From positions 310,001 through 374,000 of the forward strand of contig DATELH010000002.1 in NCBI GenBank assembly GCA_035276765.1: a stretch of DNA of 64,000 nt, read 5' to 3'. The stretch is from DATASD01 sp035276765 (lineage in GTDB: Bacteria > Patescibacteriota > Saccharimonadia > Saccharimonadales > UBA4665). Below the pieces are notes generated by a model. It ran no database searches. It was not told where the DNA came from and worked only from the letters and a program-made list of their open reading frames with translations. Positions within the stretch are counted from its first letter, which is position 1, and each line of letters starts with the position of its first letter. This document shows, piece by piece, positions 31,171 through 39,425 of this stretch. The translations under genes and the position numbers were made by a program.

Positions 31171-31680
31171 ATGGCAGACGTACCTGAAAAACAGATCAAA
31201 CGGTTACGGGCCTTGATTCAAGAGGCAGAGACTAACTTGGCGGCAGCAAACGAGCTGCTCGTTAGCCTTGTGGGTGACGATGAAAAGTTGAATGCGGTTG
31301 CGCAAGAAGAAACACTCGGCAAGGTGATCGAGGGCGTCTTTGACGGCCAAAACATGGTCGGCTCAGACAGCAAGATGTATCCCGTGCCCGCCAACTACGC
31401 CAGCAAGTCCAAGCTTGTGCAAGGCGACATTCTCAAACTTACTATCACCGATGACGGCTCATTCTTATACAAACAAATCGGACCCGTACCACGTAAGCAA
31501 GTAGTTGGCACACTGCAACTCGAAAACGGCCACTATTTTGTAAACGTGGGCGAAAAACAGTACCGCGTGTTGCTCGCGAGCGTCACTTACTTTAAGGCTA
31601 AGCCTGGCGACCAAGTAAGCGTCAACGTTCCTGAAGACGACGAAAACGCCGAGTGGGCCGCGCTCGAAGCAGCTTTATAA
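31171..31680 (+). CDS. Conserved-looking coiled-coil plus beta-domain protein
   Basis: 169-aa soluble protein. Residues 1-35 form a heptad-like helix (KQIKRLRALIQEAETNLAAA), then a beta-rich domain from about residue 50 (GKVIEGVFDGQNMVG, KYPVPANYASKSKLVQGDIL, YKQIGPVPRK) that looks like an OB-type or small barrel, and an acidic tail. No named family is recognised; the highly regular sequence and strong promoter suggest an abundant housekeeping protein, perhaps nucleic-acid or ribosome associated. Its stop and that of the convergent gene share the palindrome TTATAA. Confidence 0.5.
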   Translation: MADVPEKQIKRLRALIQEAETNLAAANELLVSLVGDDEKLNAVAQEETLGKVIEGVFDGQNMVGSDSKMYPVPANYASKSKLVQGDILKLTITDDGSFLYKQIGPVPRKQVVGTLQLENGHYFVNVGEKQYRVLLASVTYFKAKPGDQVSVNVPEDDENAEWAALEAAL

Positions 31681-32526
31681 CCAGTTCTGGACTTCGTCAA
31701 TAGCCCGTGTTCGGTCGGCGTGTCGCCGCGGCGCGCACAGCCTGTTAACTTTCTGCGCAAACGGTTGTAGGTCGTGCTCGATAAAACCATTCATCTGCAG
31801 CCATTGCCTTACGAGCTGCTGCCGCCGTTCGGCTTGTTGCTGGGGAGGTTCATTGCGCGGCGCCCGAAGTCTTCGCGACGCTTCCTCGCGCGCAAATATA
31901 ATTTTTCGTCGCTGTTCGCTCAACAAATCGCCAATAGTGACCCGTCCGCTTTGCAGGCCAATATCGGCAAACGTAGCATAGCGGTCGGAGGGCAGGGCCA
32001 CCGCCACTGAAGCCGTTCGGATGTCGTCGTACAACAAAGCGAGTCGTTCAGGGTTGAGACCTTCGTGCGACATAGACAATTTTGTCACCCGCTCAACGAC
32101 TTTTTTCAGTACGTATGGGCCTTTTTCGCGAAAGACATGTGCGCGGTCACTTCTGGTAATGGTTCGCATGCCAAGTGCTAGCGCATCGGCACAGGTGAAT
32201 GCCCCGGCGGCATAGGCAGCCTGAACCACCCTGTCCGCCTTGCCAGGGTATTCGGCATACTCAGCATATCCATGTTCTTTCATCGCCACATACAAAGGCG
32301 TTTCAAGTGCGTCAATATGCGCTTGATTGTGCGGCATTCCCTCCGCAACAGTGTACGAGCGCACAAAATGAGCATTGGAAGGAAGTGTTACTGTGGCTTC
32401 TTCAAAAGCTTCAAGGTACTTCTCTATGGTGTCGTTTGAACCGACCACAACTTTTTCCCCAAATGACTCATTCGCGACAACGAGCGAACGATAAGCCGAT
32501 TCTGACGAGTCTATGCTATGCATCAT
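31675..32526 (-). CDS. Hypothetical helical protein
   Basis: 283-aa soluble protein, largely helical, no recognised domain. The C-terminal third is arginine- and glutamine-rich (LLSEQRRKIIFAREEASRRL), possibly nucleic-acid binding. TATAAT (complement of 32532-32537) lies 5 nt before ATG 32526, consistent with leaderless transcription. Overlaps the convergent gene at 31680 by six bases. Confidence 0.45.
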   Translation of the reverse strand: MMHSIDSSESAYRSLVVANESFGEKVVVGSNDTIEKYLEAFEEATVTLPSNAHFVRSYTVAEGMPHNQAHIDALETPLYVAMKEHGYAEYAEYPGKADRVVQAAYAAGAFTCADALALGMRTITRSDRAHVFREKGPYVLKKVVERVTKLSMSHEGLNPERLALLYDDIRTASVAVALPSDRYATFADIGLQSGRVTIGDLLSEQRRKIIFAREEASRRLRAPRNEPPQQQAERRQQLVRQWLQMNGFIEHDLQPFAQKVNRLCAPRRHADRTRAIDEVQNWL

Positions 32527-32628
32527 CTTTGATTATATAAAATACGGCGAGACATGCACTCGTCATAGCGAATTGCACAACGCTCGACTAGTGACGACCA
32601 TAATAAATGGGGCTATACTTATACTTAA

Positions 32629-34200
32629 ATGGGGCAAGCATTGTACCGGACGTATCGTCCGTTGAAACTTACTGAGGTAGTCGGGCAAGAACATGTCACG
32701 ACCGCCTTGGCTCACGCACTGGCGCGCGGCACGGTGAGTCACGCCTACTTGTTTACCGGCCCGCGCGGCGTGGGCAAGACCAGCATCGCCCGTATTCTCG
32801 CGCACGAAATTAACGGTTTGCCATACAGCGACGAAAGCGTACACCTCGACATCATCGAAATCGACGCCGCCAGCAACCGTCGCATCGACGAAATCCGCGA
32901 CCTACGCGACAAAGTGCACATCGCGCCCACATCCGCCAAATACAAGGTGTACATCATTGACGAAGTCCACATGCTGACGCGCGAGGCATTTAACGCACTT
33001 CTTAAGACCCTCGAAGAACCACCGGCGCACGCCGTGTTTATTTTGGCGACTACCGAATCGCACAAACTGCCTGAAACCATCATCAGCCGCACGCAGCGTT
33101 ACACTTTCAAACCTGTAGCCCTCGAAAAAGTCGTGGCGCACTTGCGCGACATCGCCACCGAAGAAAAAATAACCATTAGCGATGAGGCACTGGAACTTAT
33201 CGCGGCACACGGCGAAGGGTCATTTCGCGACAGCATTAGTTTGCTCGACCAAGTGCGCAACATAGGTAAAGCAGTCGAGCTTGCCGATGTTGAGGCGATG
33301 CTCGGCATCGCGCCAGAAAGCGTGATTACCGCCATTATTGACGCCTTGGCTGGGCACGACCCGAGCGCCATTGCGCAAACCTTCCAGCAAGCGAAAGAGC
33401 ACGGCTACGAGGCGGCACGCTTAGCCAAACAGCTAGCCGAGCGCTTGCGTTTGCAGGTGATTGACGGCAATTTGTCGGTGGCACACAATGTAGCGTTGGG
33501 TTTGCTGGCGAAGCTAGTGGCCGTGCCAGCTTCGCCCGACCCCGCGACCTACCTTGAGATTATTTTGCTCGACACCGCCTTGACTGGGCAAGCACCCACT
33601 CCCGTAGCCACGCCCAAACCACCGGCGAAGCCTACTGCCGCCGTTAAACCGCCCGCCACTCATACTCCAACGCCACAGACACCAAGCTCTTCAGGCGGGA
33701 GTTCAAATCCCTCACCCCCAGCCAAAAGTGAAACCAAAAAAGCCGAAAAGCCCGAACCAAAAATAGAGCCAGAAAGCCAGCCCAAACCCAAAGCTCACGG
33801 CACCGTCCTCGATAAAGTCGCTTGGACACAAATCCTCGAACAAATCCGCAAAAACTACAGCACGCTGTACAGCATCCTAAAATCAGCCGAGGTTAGCCTG
33901 GAGCCCGGACTCATTCGCCTTAGCTTCGAAAAAGACTTTTACCGCAAACGCGCCAATGACGCCAAGAACAAGCAAATCATCGCCGAAACTGTGCAAGCCG
34001 TGGCTGGCCAGGCACCGCAAATCGAGTGCTCAACACTCGAAAAACCCACTTCAAGCTCGAACAAACCGACTGAAGCCGCTGCTGTCGCACCCACGCCGTC
34101 CGTAGCCGAGCCAGTAATATCAACCCCGGCAGCCACTGCAAACAACTCAATTGAAAACATAAGCAATATTTTTGGCGGCGCGGAGCTGCTAGAATCATAA
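32629..34200 (+). CDS. dnaX: DNA polymerase III subunit gamma/tau
   Basis: 523-aa clamp-loader ATPase. AAA+ domain: VVGQEHVTTALAHAL, Walker A GPRGVGKTS (residues 44-52), Walker B VYIIDEVHML, sensor 1 FILATTESHKLP and arginine region IISRTQRY; domain III follows, then a Pro/Lys-rich linker (residues ~325-385) and a tau-like C-terminal domain. The four-cysteine zinc module normally between Walker A and EIDAAS is absent (LAHEINGLPYSDESVHLDII). No -1 frameshift site was identified by eye. A TATACT box (32614-32619) puts the transcript start 2-3 nt before ATG. Confidence 0.95.
   Translation: MGQALYRTYRPLKLTEVVGQEHVTTALAHALARGTVSHAYLFTGPRGVGKTSIARILAHEINGLPYSDESVHLDIIEIDAASNRRIDEIRDLRDKVHIAPTSAKYKVYIIDEVHMLTREAFNALLKTLEEPPAHAVFILATTESHKLPETIISRTQRYTFKPVALEKVVAHLRDIATEEKITISDEALELIAAHGEGSFRDSISLLDQVRNIGKAVELADVEAMLGIAPESVITAIIDALAGHDPSAIAQTFQQAKEHGYEAARLAKQLAERLRLQVIDGNLSVAHNVALGLLAKLVAVPASPDPATYLEIILLDTALTGQAPTPVATPKPPAKPTAAVKPPATHTPTPQTPSSSGGSSNPSPPAKSETKKAEKPEPKIEPESQPKPKAHGTVLDKVAWTQILEQIRKNYSTLYSILKSAEVSLEPGLIRLSFEKDFYRKRANDAKNKQIIAETVQAVAGQAPQIECSTLEKPTSSSNKPTEAAAVAPTPSVAEPVISTPAATANNSIENISNIFGGAELLES
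34187..34195 (+). promoter_or_regulatory. Candidate dnaB promoter (extended -10)
   Basis: TGCTAGAAT overlapping the last codons of dnaX. Transcription would begin near 34202 and include the whole rod-like RNA before dnaB. No good -35 is evident. Confidence 0.4.
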
Positions 34201-34218
34201 GTAGTCTGTGGAGAGGTT

Positions 34219-34314
34219 CTTTTCAACATATTTTCACGGCACATGCGGGTCGCCTTGTATGCTGTAATAGCATACCGGCACTTCCGAGTGTGCCTTAGAA
34301 AATACATTGAAAAG
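34219..34314 (+). ncRNA. Rod-like structured leader upstream of dnaB
   Basis: Long, collinear stem: CTTTTCAA (34219-34226)/TTGAAAAG (34307-34314), TATTTTC (34229-34235)/GAAAATA (34298-34304), GGCACA (34238-34243)/TGTGCC (34289-34294), and apical GTATGCT (34257-34263)-GTAAT-AGCATAC (34269-34275). Only small internal loops separate them. There is no T-run, so it is not an obvious terminator. Could be a cis-regulator of dnaB or a processed small RNA; no known family recognised. Confidence 0.65.
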
Positions 34315-34325
34315 AGCTCCCAGTA

Positions 34326-35696
34326 ATGAGATATCACATGGATCCAAGAAGCAATAACCAACCACCGCAAAACCTCGAGGCCGAAGCTTCATTGCTCGGT
34401 GCGATCTTGATTGACCCGGACGCGCTCGTTAAAGTTGCCGACGTCATCGCCGTCGAAGATTTTTTCGACGCGCGGCACCAGCGCATTTACGAAGCCATCC
34501 AAACACTCTACGAAAAGCGTAGCCCCATCGACGTGCTCACCCTGGCCGATCAACTCAAAGCCAACGGCTTTTTGGATTCCGTGGGCGGGCCGTCATACCT
34601 TACCGAGCTCACCAACTTCGTGCCGACCGCCGCGCATGCAGAACAGTACGCCGAAATCGTCGCTCAAAAAGCCGTGCGGCGACGCATGATTAAGGCCAGC
34701 CAAGAAATCGTGAATCTCGGTTTCGACGAATCCAAAGCCTTGCGCGAGCTCATCGAAGAAGCTGAAACCAGTTTATTCCAGGTGAGCCAGCAACATGTAA
34801 AACAGTCGATCGTAAGCTTGGAGTCCATTTTGGCCGAGAGTTTTGAGCGCCTCGACGATCTGCACAAAGACAAAAAGAAAATCCGCGGCGTGCCCACCGG
34901 CTACCGTGATCTTGACAACACGCTGGCTGGCTTGCAGCGTTCCGATCTCTTTATTTTGGCGGCGCGCCCCTCGATGGGGAAGACCGCTTTCGTGATGAAC
35001 CTGGCGCACCAAATTGCAGTGCAAGCCAAAGAATCGGTGCTCATCTTTAGCCTCGAAATGAGCAAAGAGCAGCTCGTGGACCGTTTGTTGTCGATGGAAT
35101 CGGGCGTGGACGCCTGGGCACTGCGCACTGGCAACCTCACCGACAGCGATTTTGAAAAGCTCGGGCAGGCGATGGGCACGCTCAGCGAGGCGCCGATTTA
35201 CATCGACGACACACCCGGCATTACCGTAAGCGACCTGCGCACCAAGGCTCGGCGCGAAGCACACAAGCATCCGCTCGGGCTTATCATCGTCGACTACTTA
35301 CAATTGATGAGCGGAGGTAGCCGGTTTAGTAGCAGCGACAACCGCGTGCAAGAGGTTTCGGAAATTTCGCGCGGCCTAAAAGGCGTAGCGCGCGAGCTCA
35401 ATGTACCCTTGATCGCCTTGAGCCAGTTGAGCCGCTCCGTGGACAGTCGTTCGCCAGCCATTCCGGTGTTGTCTGACTTGCGCGAATCCGGTTCCATCGA
35501 ACAAGACGCCGATGTCGTAGCTTTTTTGTACCGCGAAGATTACTACAACCCCGACACCGACCGCCAAAACATACTCGAAGTGCTCATCCGCAAACACCGC
35601 AACGGTCCAACGGGCACGGTAGAGTTGTATTTCGACCGTGAACGCCAGCGCATCCGCTCGCTCGACACCAAGCACGGCGATCCGTTCGCCGGCTAG
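34326..35696 (+). CDS. dnaB: Replicative DNA helicase DnaB
   Basis: 456-aa hexameric replicative helicase, normal length. N-terminal domain: QNLEAEASLLGAILIDPDAL and FFDARHQRIYEAI. RecA-like domain: VPTGYRDLDNTLAGLQRSDL, Walker A ARPSMGKTA, FSLEMSKEQLVDRLL, Walker B LIIVDYLQLM, SQLSRSVDSR and SDLRESGSIEQDADVV. No intein. The ATG at 34338 (MDPRSN) is an equally possible start; neither has a strong Shine-Dalgarno sequence. It lies directly after the structured leader, downstream of dnaX. Confidence 0.97.
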   Translation: MRYHMDPRSNNQPPQNLEAEASLLGAILIDPDALVKVADVIAVEDFFDARHQRIYEAIQTLYEKRSPIDVLTLADQLKANGFLDSVGGPSYLTELTNFVPTAAHAEQYAEIVAQKAVRRRMIKASQEIVNLGFDESKALRELIEEAETSLFQVSQQHVKQSIVSLESILAESFERLDDLHKDKKKIRGVPTGYRDLDNTLAGLQRSDLFILAARPSMGKTAFVMNLAHQIAVQAKESVLIFSLEMSKEQLVDRLLSMESGVDAWALRTGNLTDSDFEKLGQAMGTLSEAPIYIDDTPGITVSDLRTKARREAHKHPLGLIIVDYLQLMSGGSRFSSSDNRVQEVSEISRGLKGVARELNVPLIALSQLSRSVDSRSPAIPVLSDLRESGSIEQDADVVAFLYREDYYNPDTDRQNILEVLIRKHRNGPTGTVELYFDRERQRIRSLDTKHGDPFAG

Positions 35697-35723
35697 CCAA
35701 ATAATGCTATAATGGACCGAAGC

Positions 35724-36917
35724 ATGAGCATCACATCTTTGCGCCGATACTGTTTAAGCCATTGGCAAGCCCTGACGAGTGTTTTGAGTTTGCTGGCAAT
35801 TTCGGTTTTTTTGCTGTTTTGGCGACTCAACGCGCTGGTGCCGGGTTTCAGCAACAACGAACTCAACACTTATAACCAGGCGCAGAGTTTTCACAACCTT
35901 TTGGCAAATCCTATCAACTTGCCGTACACCGCGCTTATCGACCTGGCCGGTTTTTTGCATGTGCACCATTTGCTGGTTGGCCGGATTATTTCAGCGTTTA
36001 TAGCACTGGCGGTGCTTGGTATGTTTTATTGGCTCATCCAAAATTGGCACGGGCGGCGCGTTGCCTGGATGGCCACTATTTTGCTGGCGACTTCGACGCG
36101 ATTTTTGCATACCGCGCGGATCGGTACGCCGCAGGTCTTGCTGTTCGGTCTGTTTTTTGTGGTGGCATATGGTTTTTGGCTCAAGGAGCGGAAGCAAAAG
36201 TTACGGTTCGCGCTGCCGGTTGCACTGTTCATGGCGTGTCTGCTTTTGTATACGCCGGGCATGGTTTGGTTTGTCATAGCCGGTGTGATTTGGCAATGGC
36301 GGACGATTGTCGATAAGATTTCAAAAACGCCATTGTGGCTTACGGGACTTGCCGTGTTTCCAGCGATGGCATTGCTGTTTCCTATGGCCTGGAGCGTTGC
36401 CAAACACCCCAAGCTAGCCGAGACGTTTGTTGGCATTCCGCAGCCATTTCCACATATTGGAACCATTCTGCATAACTTACTAAACATCCCCATGCAGTTG
36501 TTTTACACGCACAGCAGCATCACTTCAGACCTCGGCACGCCAGCGCTCCTTACGCTTGATTCCTTTGCTATTGTCATGTTCATTTTTGGCAGCTACCTGT
36601 ACCTCAAACATTTCAAGCTCGTGCGCACCAACTTTTTGCTCGGCATTTTTGTGGTCGCCTTTATGCTTATTAGCCTGGGCAGCGTGTCGGTTACGGTGCT
36701 TTTGCCATTTATTTATACAATTATTGCCGGCGGGTTTGCATATTTGCTTGGGCAGTGGCTCGACGTTTTTCCGCGCAACGTTTTTGCGCGCAGCACAGGA
36801 ATTGTGTTTTTGAGCATTGTAATCGCGCTCTGTTGCACATACAATCTTAGGCGATATTTTGTGGCGTGGCCCACCTCCACCAACACCCGCACAATCTTCA
36901 GCCACCACCCGTCATAA
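35724..36917 (+). CDS. GT-C-type membrane glycosyltransferase (family 39-like)
   Basis: 397-aa polytopic membrane protein with about ten hydrophobic segments. The first extracellular loop holds PGFSNNELNTYNQAQSF, which resembles the acidic catalytic loop of GT-C enzymes such as ArnT and PMT but with NNEL in place of a DE pair; another loop has HTARIGTPQ, similar to the R-x-(D/G) region of family 39. It would use a lipid-linked sugar. TATAAT (35708-35713, upstream TGC) overlaps an earlier ATG at 35712, so ATG 35724 with a 4-nt leader is preferred. Divergent function cannot be excluded. Confidence 0.6.
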   Translation: MSITSLRRYCLSHWQALTSVLSLLAISVFLLFWRLNALVPGFSNNELNTYNQAQSFHNLLANPINLPYTALIDLAGFLHVHHLLVGRIISAFIALAVLGMFYWLIQNWHGRRVAWMATILLATSTRFLHTARIGTPQVLLFGLFFVVAYGFWLKERKQKLRFALPVALFMACLLLYTPGMVWFVIAGVIWQWRTIVDKISKTPLWLTGLAVFPAMALLFPMAWSVAKHPKLAETFVGIPQPFPHIGTILHNLLNIPMQLFYTHSSITSDLGTPALLTLDSFAIVMFIFGSYLYLKHFKLVRTNFLLGIFVVAFMLISLGSVSVTVLLPFIYTIIAGGFAYLLGQWLDVFPRNVFARSTGIVFLSIVIALCCTYNLRRYFVAWPTSTNTRTIFSHHPS

Positions 36918-36955
36918 TCTGATACAATACATACCATAGCAAAAGGAGTTACACG

Positions 36956-37249
36956 ATGAGCCGATTTGACCAGGCAAAAATGCTGATGCGCGTAAAAAAG
37001 ATTCAAAAAGAACTGCAAAAGCAAGTGATTGAAGTTGAAAAAGGCGATGGCGCCGTCCGCGTCGAAATTACCGGCGAGCAAAAAATCAAAAAAATACACA
37101 TCAACCCTGAATTCGTTGACCTCGACGATATTGGCCAGCTAGAACGCTGGGTTGAAGATGCCGTCAAGGAAGCCGTCCAGGAAAGCCAAAAAATCGCCGC
37201 CGAAAAAATGCAGCCCATGATGGGTGCGCTCGGCGACCTCGGCCTGTAG
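36956..37249 (+). CDS. YbaB/EbfC family nucleoid-associated protein
   Basis: 97-aa YbaB/EbfC protein. N-terminal helix QAKMLMRVKKIQKELQKQVI, the beta hairpin VRVEITGEQKIKKIHINPEF, and a C-terminal helix (AVKEAVQESQKIAAEKMQ) ending in the family's MGxLG tail. It dimerises and binds DNA without strong specificity. As in most bacteria it is directly upstream of recR, here by 3 nt, and dnaX lies a few kb away. AAAGGAG lies 8 nt before ATG. Confidence 0.93.
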   Translation: MSRFDQAKMLMRVKKIQKELQKQVIEVEKGDGAVRVEITGEQKIKKIHINPEFVDLDDIGQLERWVEDAVKEAVQESQKIAAEKMQPMMGALGDLGL

Positions 37250-37252
37250 TTT

Positions 37253-37858
37253 ATGCAAATCTTGCCGCCCGCGCTCACCAATGTGATTGAGGCCCTTGGC
37301 CGTTTGCCGGGGGTCGGTCCGCGCACTGCCGAGCGCTACGCATACTATTTGGTGCGCACCGACCCAGCGCGAGCGCACAGCATTGCCGATGCGCTCACCA
37401 ACTTGCACGGTGGCATCAGCTTTTGCAAAAAGACATTCGCACTGGTGCCGGCTGGCCAGGATTTGTCGGATTTATACACCGACCCACGCCGCGACAAAAC
37501 GGTGGTGGCCGTGGTAGCCGAGCCGTTCGACATTGTAGCGCTCGAAAAAACCGGCCAGTTTACCGGCACTTACCATGTGCTCGGCGGTTTGGTTTCGCCT
37601 ATTGACGGCATCGGGCCAGAGCAATTGCACATCGAAGAACTCATGCGGCGTATCGACGACGACAAAGTCGAGGAGGTTATTTTGGCCACGAACGCCAGCG
37701 TAGAAGGCGAATCCACAGCGCTGTACATTCAGCAGCAAATTGGCGACCGGCCCGTGAAGGTAACGCGGCTGGCACGCGGTTTGCCGATCGGCGTTGACCT
37801 CGAATACGCCGACCAAATAACCCTCGGGCGGGCGCTCGAAGGAAGGCAAGCACTCTGA
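37253..37858 (+). CDS. recR: Recombination mediator RecR, zinc-finger-less
   Basis: 201-aa RecR. Helix-hairpin-helix RLPGVGPRTAERYAYYL (residues 17-33), the Toprim domain (VVAVVAEPFDIVALEKTG, YHVLGGLVSPIDGIGPE, VILATNASVEGESTA) and the C-terminal RLARGLPIGVDLEYAD are intact. The usual C4 zinc finger between them is reduced to one cysteine (FCKKTFALVPAGQD...YTDPRRD). RecR loads RecA at gaps with RecO/RecF. It starts 3 nt after ybaB and its stop overlaps the next start by one base (TGATG). Confidence 0.95.
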   Translation: MQILPPALTNVIEALGRLPGVGPRTAERYAYYLVRTDPARAHSIADALTNLHGGISFCKKTFALVPAGQDLSDLYTDPRRDKTVVAVVAEPFDIVALEKTGQFTGTYHVLGGLVSPIDGIGPEQLHIEELMRRIDDDKVEEVILATNASVEGESTALYIQQQIGDRPVKVTRLARGLPIGVDLEYADQITLGRALEGRQAL

Positions 37859-38367
37859 TGTTCAAGTTCTGCGCAAACTGCGGCCGCGAAGGCACTGTGC
37901 AAAAAGTTGACGCCACAGACTACCGCTGCCAGGAGTGCGGTTGGGAGTTTTGGAACAACGCCAAAACCGCCACCGCGCTTGTATTTGTAAAGAACCAACA
38001 ACTATTGGTCGTAAAACGTGCGCACGAACCACGCAAAGGTATGTACGAATTGGCTGGCGGTTTCGTGAACTTTGGCGAATCCGCATACGACTGCGCCATC
38101 CGCGAAGCGAACGAAGAGCTCGGCATCACGATTGCCCGCGATGACCTCGAGTTACTTGACGTGTATCACAACGACTACAATCCAAACATCTTTACGGTTG
38201 ATGTCGCGTTTTTAGTAAAAGCCTGGCAGGGCGATTTCAAGCCGGCCGACGACGTGGCGGCCGTGGCCTGGAAACCGCTTAGCTTTATTCACGACCCTAC
38301 GTTTTGTCAGAAAAATTACACTGGGCTTGACAAAATAATCCAAGCTAAGCTGAAGGCTGCAAGGTAA
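37858..38367 (+). CDS. Nudix hydrolase with zinc ribbon
   Basis: 169-aa protein. Residues 1-30 are a zinc ribbon (FCANCG ... YRCQECG), followed by a Nudix domain with AGGFVNFGESAYDCAIREAN and EELGI forming the Nudix box. This combination is like NudC/NADH pyrophosphatases and related proteins, though it is shorter and lacks the NudC SQPWPFPxS motif. The substrate is unknown. It overlaps recR by one base and is probably co-transcribed with ybaB-recR. Confidence 0.85.
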   Translation: MFKFCANCGREGTVQKVDATDYRCQECGWEFWNNAKTATALVFVKNQQLLVVKRAHEPRKGMYELAGGFVNFGESAYDCAIREANEELGITIARDDLELLDVYHNDYNPNIFTVDVAFLVKAWQGDFKPADDVAAVAWKPLSFIHDPTFCQKNYTGLDKIIQAKLKAAR

Positions 38368-38381
38368 GGTACAATACAGCT

Positions 38382-39425
38382 ATGCCACCATATTCCGAAG
38401 CCGACCAGATCCAAAAAATCCTAGGCGACGCCCAGCACGTGGTCATTATGCAGGCCGATAATCCCGACGGCGACAGCGTGGGGAGCGCGCTGGCGCTCGA
38501 ACAAATTTTGGGCGACATGGGCAAAGAGACGTCACTGTACTGTGGTGTGGCAATCCCAACTTACCTCAGCTATCTGGCAGGTTGGGATCGCGTAAGCAAA
38601 GACATTCCGGCCAATTTTGATGCCGCCATTATCGTTGATACCAGCACCGAGACACTCTTCGAGAACCTTGAAAAAAGTGGGCAGCGTTCGTGGGTGGCCG
38701 CCCGGCCGGTTATCGTGCTTGACCACCACGCTGTTGAATCGACCATCCCCTACGCCACCGTAAGCTGCAACAAAACGGCGGTTGCCACTGGCGAAGTTAT
38801 TTATGAGCTGTCCCGGCAACTCAATTGGCCGCTGAACCTGAGCGCCCAAAAAATGGTTATGACGGCGATTATGTCGGACAGTTTGGGCTTGACTACCGAT
38901 GCCACCACGGCGCGGACCATCGCCATCGTGTCCGAGCTTGTGGCGGGCGGCGTCAAAATCGCTGAACTCGAACAAGCGCGCCGCGAAATGATGCGTAAAA
39001 GCCCGGAACTCATCCAGTACAAAGGCAAACTGCTGCAGCGTATCGAATATTACGCCGACAACCGCGTCGCCACTGTCACCATCCCATGGCCAGAAATCGA
39101 AAAATACAGCCCCGAGTACAACCCCTCCATGCTGGTGATCGACGACATGCGCATGAGCACCGACACGCAAGTTGCCATTTCGTTCAAAATGTACAACGAC
39201 GAGCACATTACCGCCAAAATCCGCTGCAACTACGGCTATCCAATCGCGAATGAGCTCGCCAAAAAGTTTGGCGGAGGCGGGCATACATATGCCAGCGGGT
39301 TCAAGATTGTCGACGGCCGACCGTTCAACGAGGTAAAGTCAGAGTGTATAACCTATGCTTCGCAACTTCTCGATAACCTTGAACAGGAAAAAGCACATGA
39401 AACTCTACAACACACTGACGCATAA
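38382..39425 (+). CDS. DHH-DHHA1 family phosphoesterase (NrnA-like)
   Basis: 347-aa DHH-family enzyme. N-terminal DHH domain: NPDGDSVGSALAL, IIVDTSTE, VLDHHAVE; C-terminal DHHA1: AKKFGGGGHTYASGFKI. This is the layout of NrnA (oligoribonuclease and pAp phosphatase) and cyclic dinucleotide phosphodiesterases. The first motif reads MQADNPDGD where a His usually precedes NPDGD, so metal binding may be altered. TACAAT (38370-38375) ends 6 nt before ATG 38382: leaderless. Its last 29 bases overlap cysS. Confidence 0.85.
   Translation: MPPYSEADQIQKILGDAQHVVIMQADNPDGDSVGSALALEQILGDMGKETSLYCGVAIPTYLSYLAGWDRVSKDIPANFDAAIIVDTSTETLFENLEKSGQRSWVAARPVIVLDHHAVESTIPYATVSCNKTAVATGEVIYELSRQLNWPLNLSAQKMVMTAIMSDSLGLTTDATTARTIAIVSELVAGGVKIAELEQARREMMRKSPELIQYKGKLLQRIEYYADNRVATVTIPWPEIEKYSPEYNPSMLVIDDMRMSTDTQVAISFKMYNDEHITAKIRCNYGYPIANELAKKFGGGGHTYASGFKIVDGRPFNEVKSECITYASQLLDNLEQEKAHETLQHTDA

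Noticed and set aside
34219..34314. Rod RNA as 6S RNA or SRP RNA
   Set aside because: Too short for 6S and no conserved SRP domain IV sequence; left as unassigned.
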